NCBI RefSeq assembly: GCF_030867095.1
Contig: NC_081826.1
Span: 41,952,001-42,016,000 of the forward strand
Length of the DNA: 64,000 nucleotides
Reading direction: 5' to 3'
From: Alligator mississippiensis
Lineage: Eukaryota; Chordata; Crocodylia; Alligatoridae
Positions within the stretch are counted from its first letter, which is position 1. Every line of letters starts with the position of its first letter. Shown here piece after piece: positions 21,947-33,675 of the stretch. Made by a program: the position numbers and the translations under genes. The notes beneath the pieces are model-generated. The model saw nothing but the letters and a program-made list of their open reading frames with translations. It was not told where the DNA came from and did not search any database.

Positions 21947-23345
21947 GTGTGGCCAACAGCAACCACAAGATGATTGAGTTCAAGATCCTGAGAAAAGGCA
22001 GGGAGGGGAGTAGCAAAGTAATACCTCTGGACGTCAGAGAAGCAGATTTTGATTCACTTATGGAACTGATGGGCAGGATCCCCTGGGAGTCCAGTCTGAG
22101 GGGGAGAGGACTCCAGGATAGCCGGTTGTACTTTAAAGAAACATTACTGAAGAAGGCAACCAGCTTGGCTTAGCAGGGAACTCTTCAAGAAGCTCAAACT
22201 CAAAAAGGAAGCTTACAAGAAGTGAAAATGTCAACAAACTACTAGAAAGGAATATAGGAGTATTGCTCAGGGATGCAGGGATGGAGTCAGGAAGGCCAAC
22301 ACGCAATGTGAGTTGTAACTAGCAAGGGATTTAAATGGTAACAAGAAAGGTTTCTACAGGTACGTCAGCAACAAGAGGAAGATGAGGGAAAGTGTGGGTT
22401 CCTGACTGAATGGGGGAGGCAACCTAATGTCAGATGATGTAGAAAAGGCTGAAATACTCAATGCTTTTTTGCCTCAGTCTTCACAGGCATGGTCAGCTAC
22501 CAGACAATTTCACCTGGCAGCACCATTTGGGGAGAAGGTGAGAAGACAGCAGTGGCAAAATAACATGTTAGGTACTATTTAGAAAAACTGAACATGTACA
22601 AGTCCATGGGCCCAGATACAAGGCACCTGAGGGTGCTGAGGGAGTTGGCTGATGTGACTGCAGAGCCACTGGCCCTTATCTTTGAAACCTTGTGGTGATT
22701 GTGGGAGGTCCTAGAAGACTGGAAAAGGGCAGGAGGATCCAGGAAATGACTCAGTCAGCCGCACCTCAGTCCCTAAAAAAATCATGGAACAGGTCCTCAA
22801 AGAAACCATTTCTAAACACTTGGAGGAAAAGAACATGATTAGGAACAGTCAGCATGGATTCACCAAGATCAAGTCATGCCTGACCAACTTGATTGCTTTC
22901 TATGATGGGAAGACTGACTCTGTGGATGTGAAGAGAGCAGTGGATGTGGTATACCTTGATTTTAGCAAGGCTTTTGATACTGTCTCCCACAACATTCTCA
23001 CCAGCAAGCTAAGAAGGTACAGGTTGGATGAATGGACTGTAAGGTGAATGGAAAACTGGCTGGATCATCAGGTTCAAAGGGTAATCAATGGCTCAATGTC
23101 TGATTGGCAGCTGGCATCAAGTGGAGTGCCCCAAGGGTTGGCGCTGGGTTTTATTTAACATTTTCATCAATGATCTAGAAGCTGGGATGGATGCACCCTC
23201 AGCAAGTCTGCAGATGACACCAAACTGGGTGGGGGAGTAGATACAATGGAGTTTAGGGCTAGTATTCAGAGAGACCTATCAAATTAGAGAATTGGATGAA
23301 AAGAAATATCCTGAGGTCCTTTCCAACCCTAATTTTCTATGATTC
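21947..23345 (+). mobile_element. CR1 LINE, older, plus sense
   Basis: It begins inside the endonuclease end (NSNHKMIEFKIL corresponds to the SDHxxxEF region). It continues through linker and RT with many stops. A readable window at 22784-23047 gives [19 protein letters not shown] and [19 protein letters not shown]. The FADD region near 23200-23220 reads KSADDT-like after a frameshift. Sequence after the RT core is deleted, and it ends with GGTCCTTTCCAACCCTAATT and a TCTATGATTCTGTG tail. Confidence 0.78.
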
Positions 23346-23374
23346 TGTGGGCACGTCTACATGTTGCCCTATAC

Positions 23375-23674
23375 CAGGGGTCAGCAACCCCCAGCACGCA
23401 TGCTGAGTATGGCATGCAAGGCCGTTTTGCTCGGTGCACCACGGCCAGCCCAAACTCTAAGCAGCTCCTGCCAGCCACAGAGTCCACGCGGCTCCCAGCA
23501 GGCGGCTGGGAGGCTGCAAGCCCTGTTGCAAGCAGATCAGGCTCCATGGGCTGGCTGCAGCCAGGAGGCTGCAAACAACTACTCGAGGCTCCGGCATGTC
23601 AGCACTCTGGCACCTTCCAAGGTAGACATTGTGGTTTTTTTGGCACTTCAGCCAAAAAGCATTGCCTACCCATG
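23375..23674. mobile_element. hAT-like non-autonomous DNA transposon, family C copy 1
   Basis: The left end is CAGGGGTCAGCAACCC. The right end is GCATTGCCTACCCATG, the complement of a CATGGGTAGGCAA-type terminus. The flanks CCCTATAC (23367-23374) and CCCTACAG (23675-23682) match at 6 of 8 positions. Its left end matches the reverse complement of the right end of the 933-bp copy at 57435-58367. No transposase. Confidence 0.78.
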
Positions 23675-23682
23675 CCCTACAG

Positions 23683-24566
23683 TGATGTTTTTACTGTGCT
23701 ATGCTTTAGTACTTCCTTTTGGAATACTTTTAGACTAATACATGCCATTATCTTAAAAATGTGTTTGAAATTAGAGCATATTGCAGTTAATTTATGAAAT
23801 ACCAGATGAACAATAATTAATTTTTCCATCTTAATATTCTTACATTAGAAGATCTGAAACAAAGTAACTTCAGATGGACAAAAAGTATGCTGCATAACCA
23901 TTTATTTCATATCCCTGCCATTTCTTTTCTCTAAAGAATGTTTTCCTGTTCTACTTTGATGTTAGAGGCAGGAACAGCATTACCCTGCCACTGTTTGTAA
24001 TAACAAATAGTTTGTTCTCATCGGCCTGCCACCTGGGTCTAAGGGCTCAAAATTTATGAAACAGCTAAAATTCTAAGGGCAAAGTTACTTTGGAAGTATT
24101 GACAAAATATGTGGACTTTATCTTGTGACGGTAAACTCTCAGGCCAGCATGTTGAGAGCAGTTGTGTACTGTTCCGTTGTTTCCAGTTAATAAGAGGTCA
24201 GTTTACTCTAAAGTGCCTTCTATTGATCACTCAGAAGTTGAGGCTTTTTACTGATTCATATCAAGGCCAGGATATCAGAAACAGAACAGTACTCCTCAAA
24301 AGGAAATTCTGAATAATACAGCTTATTCTAAGAAATTCTGCAATCACCCTTTTATCCTTGTTGTGTTGTTAACTACAATGTGGCTACTTCATTGTGTCAG
24401 CAGTTTGAATTGGTGAATGCAAGATTACAAAAATCTTTCTAACAAATGATGTTCAATATCTGATATAGGCCTTAAACCATTAGTGCCAATGGTTCAACAC
24501 AGAAAAGACTTCCACCAAGTTGTAATTCATAATGTACTACTTGCTCTTTTCTGGGTCTTTTCATCA
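23683..24566. other. no gene seen; AT-rich intergenic
   Basis: No exon, RNA gene or repeat recognised. Confidence 0.45.
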
Positions 24567-24574
24567 GTAAATTT

Positions 24575-24758
24575 TAGGGCTGTCAATTAATCACAGTTAA
24601 CACGTGAGATTGATGTGTTCATTTGTTTTTGTGTTAATTTTTTTAACCCGTGTTAATCGCTGCTAGTGCTGGGGGAAAGGGGCCCTTCCCCCTCTCTGCT
24701 GTGTGCCTGCCTGTGCTGCTGGGAGAAAACCAGCCCCTCCCCGCTTGCTGCTGCTGGG

Positions 24759-24822
<64 letters not shown>

Positions 24823-25062
24823 CCTAGGAGCAGACTCAACAGCTGGATGCAGGTAAGTGTATGGGGTGGTGGGCAGCAGTTGGAAAGCCAGGTCTTGGGG
24901 ACTGTCTAGGGTTTGTGCATGTGTGTGTACATCCAAAAATATTTAAAATAAATTGGGATTCTATTATTGTTTAACTGTCCAATTAAAATTGTGATTAATC
25001 GCAACTCATTTTTTAATCTCGCAATTAATTTAATTATTTTTTTTAATTGTTTGACAGCCCTA
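24575..25062. mobile_element. TIR DNA transposon with perfect 8-bp target duplication (family G)
   Basis: The left end is TAGGGCTGTCAATTAATCAC and the right end is TTTAATTGTTTGACAGCCCTA, so the terminal TAGGGCTGTCAA is inverted. Both flanks are GTAAATTT (24567-24574 and 25063-25070), an exact 8-bp duplication. The subterminal regions are AT-rich with TTAATCGC words. The centre is GC-rich and carries a CA microsatellite. An 8-bp duplication with short TIRs suggests a hAT relative. It encodes nothing. Confidence 0.85.
24760..24821. repeat. (CA)n microsatellite, about 31 units
   Basis: Uninterrupted CA dinucleotides inside the family G element. Likely polymorphic. Confidence 0.95.
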
Positions 25063-25084
25063 GTAAATTTAAGACTGCTCCACT

Positions 25085-25134
25085 AATGAGGTCTATATCC
25101 TGACCCCCATTTCACAGAAGGGGAAAGTCTGGGA
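25085..25134 (-). repeat. MIR-type SINE, part 1
   Basis: CCCCCATTTCACAGAAGGGG followed by AAAGTCTGGGAC is the complement of the MIR 3' block (the CCCATTTTACAGATGAGGAAACTGAGGCAC-like region). It stops where the family D element begins and resumes at 25736. Confidence 0.65.
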
Positions 25135-25735
25135 CACTGGGAGCATCTACACATGCAATTACTGTGCAGAAAGCTTACTGCATAGTAAAATACTGTGCAG
25201 TAAGCTTTCCTTTGTACTGCATCTACACATGTGCCTGTCAGGAGCAAATTTGTTCCTCACAAGAGCAGTTCAGTTCAGAGCTACTCCTGCCCTGCTTTGT
25301 TCCCATATGGCAGCCAGGGGGAGCTCTAGGCTCCCCAAGTGCAAGCCACAGGCTCACAGGGGGCACCAGGGTCAGGACTGGGCTCTGGAGGGTGGGGGGA
25401 GTTGTCCTGCCCCTGGGGCACCTGATTCCCACCCTGCACCCCAATCCCAGACAGCTACGGACAATGTCCCCTGCTTGGGCAGCAGGCAGTGCCAGCCCTA
25501 GTTCAAAGATCAGCTGATCGGAGAGGGGGCTGGGACAATGTCCCCTGCCTCAGGCAGCTACCTGCTGCTAGGGTTGGCTCTGGTCTCAGAGCTGGAGCTG
25601 GCAGCTGCCTGCAGGGGACTGCCCATTAGCCTGTTTTAATGTGCAGCAGCTGTTACGCATGTTTACATAGTGAATTTCCTGTGCGGCAGATTAGTCTACT
25701 GTGCAGTGAAGTGTCTCATGTAGACACACTGAGTG
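25135..25735. mobile_element. TIR DNA transposon, family D copy 1
   Basis: The left end is CACTGGGAGCATCTACACAT. The right end, CATGTAGACACACTGAGTG, is its imperfect inverse. Subterminal words such as TACTGTGCAGTAA occur on the left and TACTGTGCAGTGAAGTGTC on the right. The interior is GC-rich. It interrupts a MIR that is readable on both sides, so the boundaries are supported independently of the termini. I cannot match a clean target duplication. The related copies are at 29989-31538 and 40698-41955. Confidence 0.75.
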
Positions 25736-25780
25736 GAAATGAGTTACTCTGCAGTCAGAGAAACAGAATCAGAACCCAGG
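25736..25780 (-). repeat. MIR-type SINE, part 2
   Basis: GAAATGAGTTACTCTGCAGT followed by CAGAATCAGAACCCAGG continues the MIR complement (landmarks GTGACTTGCCC, CAGAGCC and GAACCCAGG) from the piece ending at 25134. Confidence 0.62.
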
Positions 25781-25924
25781 TGCACATCCAGATGAGCATA
25801 TACATGTTTCCCTGGGGACAAACAGCAATGGCACATAGTTGTCTCTGGTGTGCAGCAAGATGTTGGGTAGGGTAGGTGAGGCTGGGGCCAGCATCTGGGC
25901 TGGCCCCAGCAGCCTTACCTGACA
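25781..25924. other. possible left part of an old DNA element
   Basis: GTGCACATCCAGATGAGCAT here is loosely inverse to ATGCTTGCTTGTCTGGACAC near 26728. The CR1 at 25925-26462 may therefore lie inside an older TIR element. The match is weak. Confidence 0.25.
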
Positions 25925-26462
25925 TCCAGTCCAGTTCTGGGTGCCACACTTCAGAAGGGATGTAGCCAGCATCGAGAGGGTCCAGAGGAGGGCCACTCGC
26001 ATGATCAGGGGGCAGCAGGGCAGGCCCTACAAGGAGAGACTATGGGACCTGAACCTGTTCAGCCTTCACAAGAGAAGGCTAAGAGGGAATCTAGTGGCCA
26101 TCTATAAACTTACCAGGGGGGACCAGAGGGGAATGGGTGAGACCCTGTTCCCTTGGGCACCTCCTGGAATAACAAGGAATAACAGCCACAAGTTGATTAA
26201 GAGTAGATTCAGGCTAAACATCAGGAGACACTACTTCACAGTCAGGGCAGCCAGGATCTGGAACCAGCTTCCAAGGGAAGTGGTCCTGGCTTCTACCTTA
26301 GTGGTCTTTAAAAGGAGGCTTGATAATTACCTAGCTGGGGTCATATGAGCTTAAACTTACCAGGGGTCATATGAACCCAGTATTCATTCCTGCCCAGGGC
26401 AGGATTTCGGACTTGATGATCTGCTCAGGTCCCTTCCAACCCTACATCTATGAATCTATGAA
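25925..26462 (+). mobile_element. CR1 LINE 3' end with open C-terminal frame
   Basis: The plus frame 25941-26348 encodes the CR1 ORF2 C-terminus: PHFRRDVASIERVQRRATRM, then [20 protein letters not shown], then HYFTVRAARIWNQLPREVV, ending with the natural TGA. It is followed by GGACTTGATGATCTGCTCAG and the tail TCTATGAATCTATGAA to 26462. The sequence resembles copy C more than copies A or B. It is 5'-truncated. Confidence 0.85.
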
Positions 26463-29129
26463 TCCTGGAGGCATCCTGGGCCTCTAGCAATGGCAATTCA
26501 GGTGTGCAGAGCCTGGGCAGCAGCTGGAGTGTGGCTCTGGCTGACCAGGCTCTGGTTTTGGGTGAAGCACCCTGCCGCCATGTGTGCCATGCTGCTTTTC
26601 TCTGGAGTGGGTTCTCCTGGTGTCAAAAAAATCTTCCAGGTTGTAAATTAGCAGTGCAGCGAATGCATGTGTGGAGTATGCAATTTGCGATGCCACAGAT
26701 GGGTCTGTGGCACTCACTGCAAACTACACATGCTTGCTTGTCTGGACACACCCCATGTGTCCTGAGTCCCAGCTGTACTGTCCCCTAATTGCCACTAAAA
26801 AAAAAAACTTCAATTGAATACATGAAACTAGAAAAGTTACAATTAAGAAAACTACCAGCTCTGCAGCAAATGTAAATCAGTGTAGTATTATTGCAGTCCA
26901 TGGATGTAGAGGCAAATTCATTGTGTGAAAGTCAGCTTGAGACTTTCTCAGCATCCCTGGTTCTTCTAGTACAGGGGTTTTTTCAGGTTTGTTTCTACCT
27001 CTCAGAAGAAAATCATTACAATTAAAATAGTACAAAAATAAAAGGAGGGGATTCAATAAATCAAATTCCTCTACCCTAGGTCTGTTTCACTGCATGACTG
27101 ATGAGGCATTCTTATTTATGCATTTGTATTGACAATAGGAATGGTTTCTCTTTCCAGCAGTGCAATCAAAGACCTGTTGCGTATGAAGACCAAACTGCTA
27201 TTTTCCTTTTAATAGTCTAAGTCAGGTCAGAAGTACTACAGTGGACAATGGAGGAAGAAGCAAGCTTCTGTTAGGTTTTTTGAAAATCTATATTGTTTGT
27301 GGATAAGGGACTCTCGGATGTCTATCAAAACTATTTTTAAACTGTTTTTTTTCTTATGAATGGGAATTTCGTGAAAAATTCTTTTTAATGAAAACTTTCA
27401 AACAGCGCTCCTTGTTCATTTGTTTTGTTTTGCTGAACAGTTGAGAAGTTCCAAAGAAACGCTGACATTTTTTTTAACAGGATTTTTTTATAGGGGCACA
27501 AAAGTCCCCAACCTGTCTAGTCCCAGTTCTGTATTGACTTGCTTCTGACACATTAATTTACTCACCATAAAAACAGGAGAATAAAATTCTACAGAGAATC
27601 AGGCTTGAACTTTCTGTCTGGTCCCTTGTATAAACACTAGGTTTATGTAAGGAATTTTAAATGAAAAATGAATCATCTCCTTGGGTCATAATTTACTTCT
27701 CTTGAATTCTATTGTACTCATCTTACATGAGAATAAGGAGGGACTAGGCAGTTCTCCATGTTTTCCATAGGACTATAGACCAGAATCAGTTCTACACTAA
27801 ATGCATCTCCTTGCTAGGGAACAGCTTCCATTATTTAAGAACAAATCTTTGTTAGTAAACTGTTAGCTTGTACTGGAGAAACAGATGCAGGAAAGAAAAG
27901 CTGCAATGACTTAGATTTTTTCCATTGACAATAGAACAGCTAATCACAGAATCTAAAACCAAATTAAGGGAGATGAAGATCTGTTCTCTGGCAGCAGAGG
28001 CGTTCCAAATGTGCTTCCTAAGTGCACCTAGTGGAATTGAAATCTCTTCAGCCAAACACAAAAACAAAAGCCCTAATCAAATGCCAAGAAGATTAAACAG
28101 TCACTTCCTACATCCCCTTGCCACACCCACACATTTTTCCCTGCTTGAGCACAGACCCTCTGGCCAGATTCCTAATGTCTGTTTTCCTGCTGTCATGTAT
28201 TGCGCCCACTATTTAGCCTAAACTCCATTCAGTCTACTGATTTCAGTGGGACACAAGTCAATGTAGAATCTACACCAGAACATCCATCCCTTGTTCCTTT
28301 CTGGAAGATGTACAGTTGTCATTGTAGACTTTTGTTCTGTGCCTCCCTGATTTTCAAGCATGGCTCTTGCCTTCCTTTAAATAAATCCAATACCATCTTC
28401 ATCCCCTGCTGGGCACCTGACCCCAGCCAGAGGTAGTTCAATATAATGTTGGCAAGCAGTTACACCATTTGGCATTTTAACAAGTTTACTAATATTCAGC
28501 CAAAGTTTGTAAAAAGGTTTATTGAAAAGGTCAATGAAAGAATCTGTGCATACTGCAAATTCAATAATCAGGATAAATTTAATTTATGCTGTTTAAACTT
28601 AGACAAGATCCAAAGTAAACTCTCTAAAGAAATTGCCCGTATTTCTGAGGCTAGGAGCCTAGTAATGAAAAATAGAAATATGTACATAGAACCTGTTGGG
28701 GTAAGAAAACTTCATCTCAGTATATTGATTTAAAGCAACGCGTCCCTTGAATGAATAGACCCACAAGTGAATATTTGTTTTAGGACATTTAAATAGAAAG
28801 GCTTTAAATAAACATAAAATCTAGCCATCTGGACTGCATTAGTCTAGTATGGGATGGGGGGGGAAACATCTTTTTGAGTCAAGTGTGCAGGGCTAAAGTA
28901 AAAGATAATGAGCATCCTACTACCAGAACAAAACAAGTTTGTAATATATAACTAAGAAAGGACCCCAAATTCTTGAATGTGAGGAGAACTGCAGAATAGG
29001 GAGTAAACATAATGTCATCTGAATGTAGCTTAAACTTCAATCGGTCTGCTGGCATTATGGGAGCCCAGAACCAATCAGGATCATATCCTTTTATATCATG
29101 CTAATAAGCACAAATGTTGTAGTCTCATA
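26463..29129. other. no gene seen; largely unique AT-rich DNA
   Basis: After a GC-richer stretch to about 26790 this is AT-rich, with homopolymer runs and no recognisable exon, RNA gene or named repeat. Open frames such as 28446-28733 have no domain I recognise and no splice context that persuades me. Confidence 0.45.
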
Positions 29130-29320
29130 TGTATATAAGAACATAAGAAATTCCATACAGGGTCAGATCAATAGTCCATCTAGCCCAGTGTCCTGTCTCT
29201 GACAGTGGCAGAAGCGGATGTTTTAAAGGGAGAGCATTGAACTGGGTATAGCTAGAATTATCTGTCCCATATTTTTTACCAGCCTGGCATCTACCATCAT
29301 TAGTTTAGACTTGACATATG
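29130..29320 (+). repeat. old interspersed repeat, unassigned
   Basis: AAGAACATAAGAAATTCCAT, then GGTCAGATCAATAGTCCATC, TAGCCCAGTGTCCTGTCTCT and GACAGTGGC. This word string is familiar as a widespread amniote interspersed repeat, probably LINE-derived. I cannot assign the family with confidence from memory. Confidence 0.5.
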
Positions 29321-29988
29321 AGCCTTGGTTATGCTCCCAAAAGTTCACTGAGGATTCATCAAGGTTAGTAATGGGTGCATCTGCACAACAAAATGAAGGT
29401 ATGGTTGCAAAATGAGTTGGCATGTCCACAGAAGTGTTAATATAGTTAGCAGTAGTAACAAGGGCAGTAAAAATGAGGTAGCACATGCTAACAGCCACAC
29501 TATGTACCTAGAGTCACCAGTAGGTTTGTACTCCAATAACTAGCTACTAGATTTTACTACTATTATTACCTGTGCTAGCTCAACCAATGCTGGTGGTGTA
29601 TACCCATCAGACCTTCACTTACCTGCTCATGATGGCCAAGGCACAGTTTATTTTGCACAGTTGTGCAAATGTAAAATTTGTCTCTGTATGCAGAAGTGTA
29701 CCCACAAATCTGTGCTTTCATTTTAAACTAGCTACATTTCTATCCCACAAAATAAACTGTAAAATCCCAAGGGCTTGTCTATATGAGGAAACTGGCCAGA
29801 ATGGCTGTTCAAAAACACTCCATGCATGGACACTATTCCCAAATAAAAACAGAATTGTTTCAGAATAATTGTTTTACTTTTGAAGCATGCCAAATGTCCC
29901 AGAAAGGATCACCATTTAATCTGGGACAGACTATAGCCACAGAGAAAAGTTATAATGACCGTTGGCTTTTGCCATTGATTCAGCTCAT
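29321..29988. other. no gene seen; intergenic
   Basis: Nothing recognised. Confidence 0.45.
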
Positions 29989-31538
29989 CACTGGGTGCAT
30001 CTACACATGCAAATCATCTGAGAGCAATTTACTCTTCAGTAAACTACTCGAGAGTAAACTCTCCTGGGCACGTGTCTACATGTGGAGGGACACAGGAGCA
30101 GATTTACTGATCCTAGAAACAGACTACTCCTGCTCCCTATAGCTCTGCAATGGACCCCTGCAGCAGCCAGCTCTAGGTACTCCCTTGGTGTTAGCTGTGG
30201 GGCCAGGAAGCAGCTGTCTCCTGGTGGGGGCTATGACATTGCTCCCTGCCCCACAAGAACTGCTTGTTGTTGGGGTGGGCTCTGCCATGACAGCCCAGGT
30301 GGGGACAATGTCCTCCTGCCCTGGCAGCAGGGAGTTTCCAGCCCCTGCTTCCCAATCATGTGGCCCAGGCTGGGAGAACCTTATCTCCCAGTGCCAGCTC
30401 CATGGTCACAGGGCCAGTACTGGGAGATTCTTCTCTCTTAGTCCGAGCCTTATGGTCGCCTGACCTGGGCTGGGTGATCCTTCTCTCCCAACGCCAGCCC
30501 TGTGACTGCAAAGTTGGTGCTGGGAGAGAAGGATCTCCCAGCACCTGTCCCACAACTGTGGGGCTCAGACTGGGAGATAAGGATCTCCTAGGCCTGGCCC
30601 CACAATCACTGAGTCGGGGCTGGGAGCTCCTGCTGCTGTGTCAGGGGGAAATTGTCCCCTTGCTCGGGGTCCAGTGGCAGAGCCTGCCTTGGCAGCAGGC
30701 AGCTTCCAGGGGCAGGGAGCAATCTCTAGCCCCTTGCTGCCCAGCTGACTGGCAGCACATTTACTCCTGGTTAGGTGTCTACACATGTGCTACTATGTAC
30801 AAAGTAATCTTGAGTAAATTTGTTACTTGCATTTTAAGGTTACCATATTTCCAGGTCCAAAGAAGAGGACACATGTCATGCAGGGCAGGGGGAGAGGGGA
30901 AATATGATTGGGGGAGGGGGGGATCAGTGAGTGACATGCTGGTGCCCCGCCCCTGCCCATTCTGTTGCCCCTCACTTCCAAGCCACACCTCCTGCAGCCC
31001 TGCTGCTGCCCCTCACTCCTGACCCACTGACCCAGCCTTGTCAGTGTCCCTCACTCCCAAACTGCAGTGCCCTGCCTCCACGGGCCATGATAGTGCCCCT
31101 CACTCCTGACCCACAACCCCCTGGCTCCCCAGCCCTGCGGGAGGGGCCCCAGTTCTCCCTGTGCTGACCAGGCCGGAGCGCAGTGGTTCCGCTTCATGCA
31201 TGAGATGACAAAGCATGTCTTTCCTCAGCACGGGCTGCAGGGAAGAGGAGGGGAAGCTTGTGGCACCCCTGCTGCAGGAGATGGCTGCAGTGCCCTGCCA
31301 GGCAGCCTGGCTATGCCCCCCCTGCAGTGGCTCCTGGCCACTCAGCCCCTGAGAGCGAAACACCAGCACCTGTGCTTCTGGCCAGCCACAGAGTTCCCCA
31401 CTGCCCTGCTGGAGGAGCCTGGAGGAGCAGGCAACCCTCCCCTCCCCTCTGCCCTGTTGCACGTGTAGATGTGGATGCTTACAGCCCAGTAATTAGCTCT
31501 ACTGCACAGTAAAGTGTCCCGTGTAGGCATGCCCACTG
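29989..31538. mobile_element. TIR DNA transposon, family D copy 2
   Basis: The left end is CACTGGGTGCATCTACACAT. The right end has CACAGTAAAGTGTCCCGTGT, then AGGCATGCCCACTG. This is the same plan as copy 1 (CAGTAAAGTGTC then TGTAG), with subterminal CACGTGTCTACATGTG on the left. The interior is GC-rich with repeated words such as CTGGGAGA and CTCCCAG. A segment from about 30837 (GGTTACCATATTTCCAGGTC, then AGAAGAGGACACATG) looks like the end of another element inserted within it. Long open frames inside are composition artefacts. Confidence 0.65.
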
Positions 31539-32820
31539 ACACTACAACCAAATGAAAAGAAATGAAGCTCTGTTCCTTGGCTCCAGAGGAGTTTCAAATG
31601 TTCTGGTTAAAGATATGAAATAGCTTACTTAATAGCAGCTCTTCTGCTTAGTGCCTCCTTGTAGACAACTCCTTTCCCCTAAATACTAACTCATACAATG
31701 ATGATAGCCCAGGCCACATACAGTCATTCATTTTGTCCTGGGAGAGTCAGTGCACTCCCAGGAGAAATGACCAGCGTACAAGTGTTCAGGGTACTTTCTT
31801 AGAGAAAAAACAGCTGCCCTGTTAGAAAAATAACCTGGAAACAAGAAGAGCTAAATCACTCCTGGGACAGTTCCTTCTGGGAGAGTGAATGTCTGCACAC
31901 GTTCTCTTCTGAGGTAAGCCATAGCAAACTCCTCCAACATCCTCAGGTACTTTACTCCTGTTTCCCACAGGAAGACAGTATGATTTTTGCTGGACTCAAA
32001 GTGTATTTTATATTAGTCTCTTTAATTAAAGTGCCCACAGTGTCTTGTGTATTCAGCATCCCACACTTCAAAATGGTGGTGGGGCCACTTTAACTAAAGC
32101 TTGCTGAATACACAAGATGCCAAGGCAGGATTAACCAAGTCTTCTCCAATGCACTGTAATTACAGTGCTTCAAAGCAGGCATCCTGTACATCTATAGACA
32201 CCCTACTGCTCCAGCCAAGCAGAGAAAAGAGCACAGCTTAACATTGTGCTGCAGGGAGGTACTGGCTGATCCTGAGCTGTCTGGATCAGCCATCTGGACT
32301 GCCCTGTGCACTGCTGCCCACAGTCTCTGGGCACACTAAGGGAGCCTGCAGAACACACTGAGATGTGTATACAGGGGTCCCCTTGCCACATAGCATCAGC
32401 ACTGCAGGCTCAATGTTCTTCAAGGGCTCAGCATAGAAATGTTTGTTCAGGCATCTCCGTGTAAATTTTTATACTGGGAGAACAAACTGGAGAGAATTCT
32501 CACAGATTATTTGAACAAGTCTGCAGTTAGCCTGAGGTAAAAGGCCAGGGGAGCACGCGCTGCTTTTTACCTTAACGGAATGTTAGTTCTGAAGTCTAAA
32601 GGCTTGTGTAGGTAGGGATTGTGTTTAAATATTAACCACAATCTTAAAACTACCTCCCATATTTCTGTGAGCCCAAATCTCCAGCTTCCCCCATCAGCTG
32701 TATGATGATGAAGTTATGTTTTGTTCAAGACTGGCACAGGGAGCAAGGAAACATACAAAATTCCACGTTGACATAAGCAGAAAGACTTCTGTACTGACTA
32801 AACTGGTCATCCCCATAGTT
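31539..32820. other. no gene seen; contains a small hairpin repeat
   Basis: Apart from the inverted repeat listed at 32044-32116, no exon or named repeat is recognised. Confidence 0.45.
32044..32116. repeat. short hairpin repeat (MITE-like)
   Basis: CTTGTGTATTCAGCA at 32044-32058 is the exact reverse complement of TGCTGAATACACAAG at 32102-32116, with a 43-base loop. This 15-bp perfect stem suggests the core of a small foldback DNA element. The outer limits are unclear. Confidence 0.6.
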
Positions 32821-33112
32821 CAGAGCTGTTCAACTGGTGGCCTGCAGGCCAAATGTGGCCTCCAAGTGGTTAATTGTGGCCCCCAGGCTCTGGTCTGGGT
32901 GCTGTTCCTTTTATTCTGGTTGCTTCCATCAGGGTCTCTGGGTTCCCCCTCCTTCCTCCTGCTCCCATTTCCTGCCCTGGGTTCCGGGAATGGGGTAGCA
33001 TGACATTACCTGAAAGGCCAAAGGAACCTGTGGCCATGGGGCTCAGGAGCACCAGCGGACCCCAGCACAAGAGTGCATACAGCTCTAGCTACTCAGAAGT
33101 TGGACAACCCTG
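32821..33112. mobile_element. hAT-like non-autonomous DNA transposon, family E copy
   Basis: The left end is CAGAGCTGTTCAACTGGTGG and the right end is AGAAGTTGGACAACCCTG. The flanks CCATAGTT (32813-32820) and CCATAGCT (33113-33120) match at 7 of 8 positions, giving precise boundaries and a length of 292 bp. The subterminal GGCCTGCAGGCC is a 12-bp palindrome. No transposase. Confidence 0.85.
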
Positions 33113-33497
33113 CCATAGCTCATTCAGAAAAGCCCTCTATTATTTAAATTTTAACTATTGTTTATGTGGGTATATGTGTATACACACACACACAGAGATA
33201 CTGTTTGGGGCACATGCAGCTGATAATAAACTTGTTTGGACAGTTGAGTCACCTTTTCCCCTTGTTATAAAGATGTTTTGTTTAAATGGCAAACTAGTGA
33301 ATAGATTTTCCCCCCCTCCGTGACCACTGCTGGGCAGCCAACTGCATAAGGAAACTATTTGCCAAGAAGAGTCCATGTTCCAGGAGCAGCTGGAGAAAAT
33401 GAGGTTCAGGATTTTTGCCCAACTTCATTGTCCAGAACAAAAATCCAAAACCATCTGCATTTGGCAAAGCCCTCTCAGAATCACCTCTATTGTCCTT
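33113..33497. other. no gene seen; includes a short CA tract
   Basis: A short TATACACACACACACA stretch near 33178-33195 and otherwise unique-looking sequence. Confidence 0.45.
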
Positions 33498-33675
33498 GCT
33501 GAATGGGACCTCATTCAAATCACTGGTTCTAATCAATATTAGAACATTTTTTGGGAACTGAAGAGTCTGATCAGCAAATACTTCAGAAATATATTGAAGA
33601 CATGCCATTTAACCAGTAGGTCAAGCCTGTCAAGGTTCTGAATCATTTTCCTTCTTTCCTTACCATAAAAGCTCC

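Noticed and set aside
24643..24936. Frames rich in Cys-Val or Thr-His repeats
   Set aside because: Direct translation of the CA microsatellite.
30082..31551. Open frames of up to 220 codons in a GC-rich block
   Set aside because: Internal to family D copy 2. Low-complexity composition and no recognisable domains.
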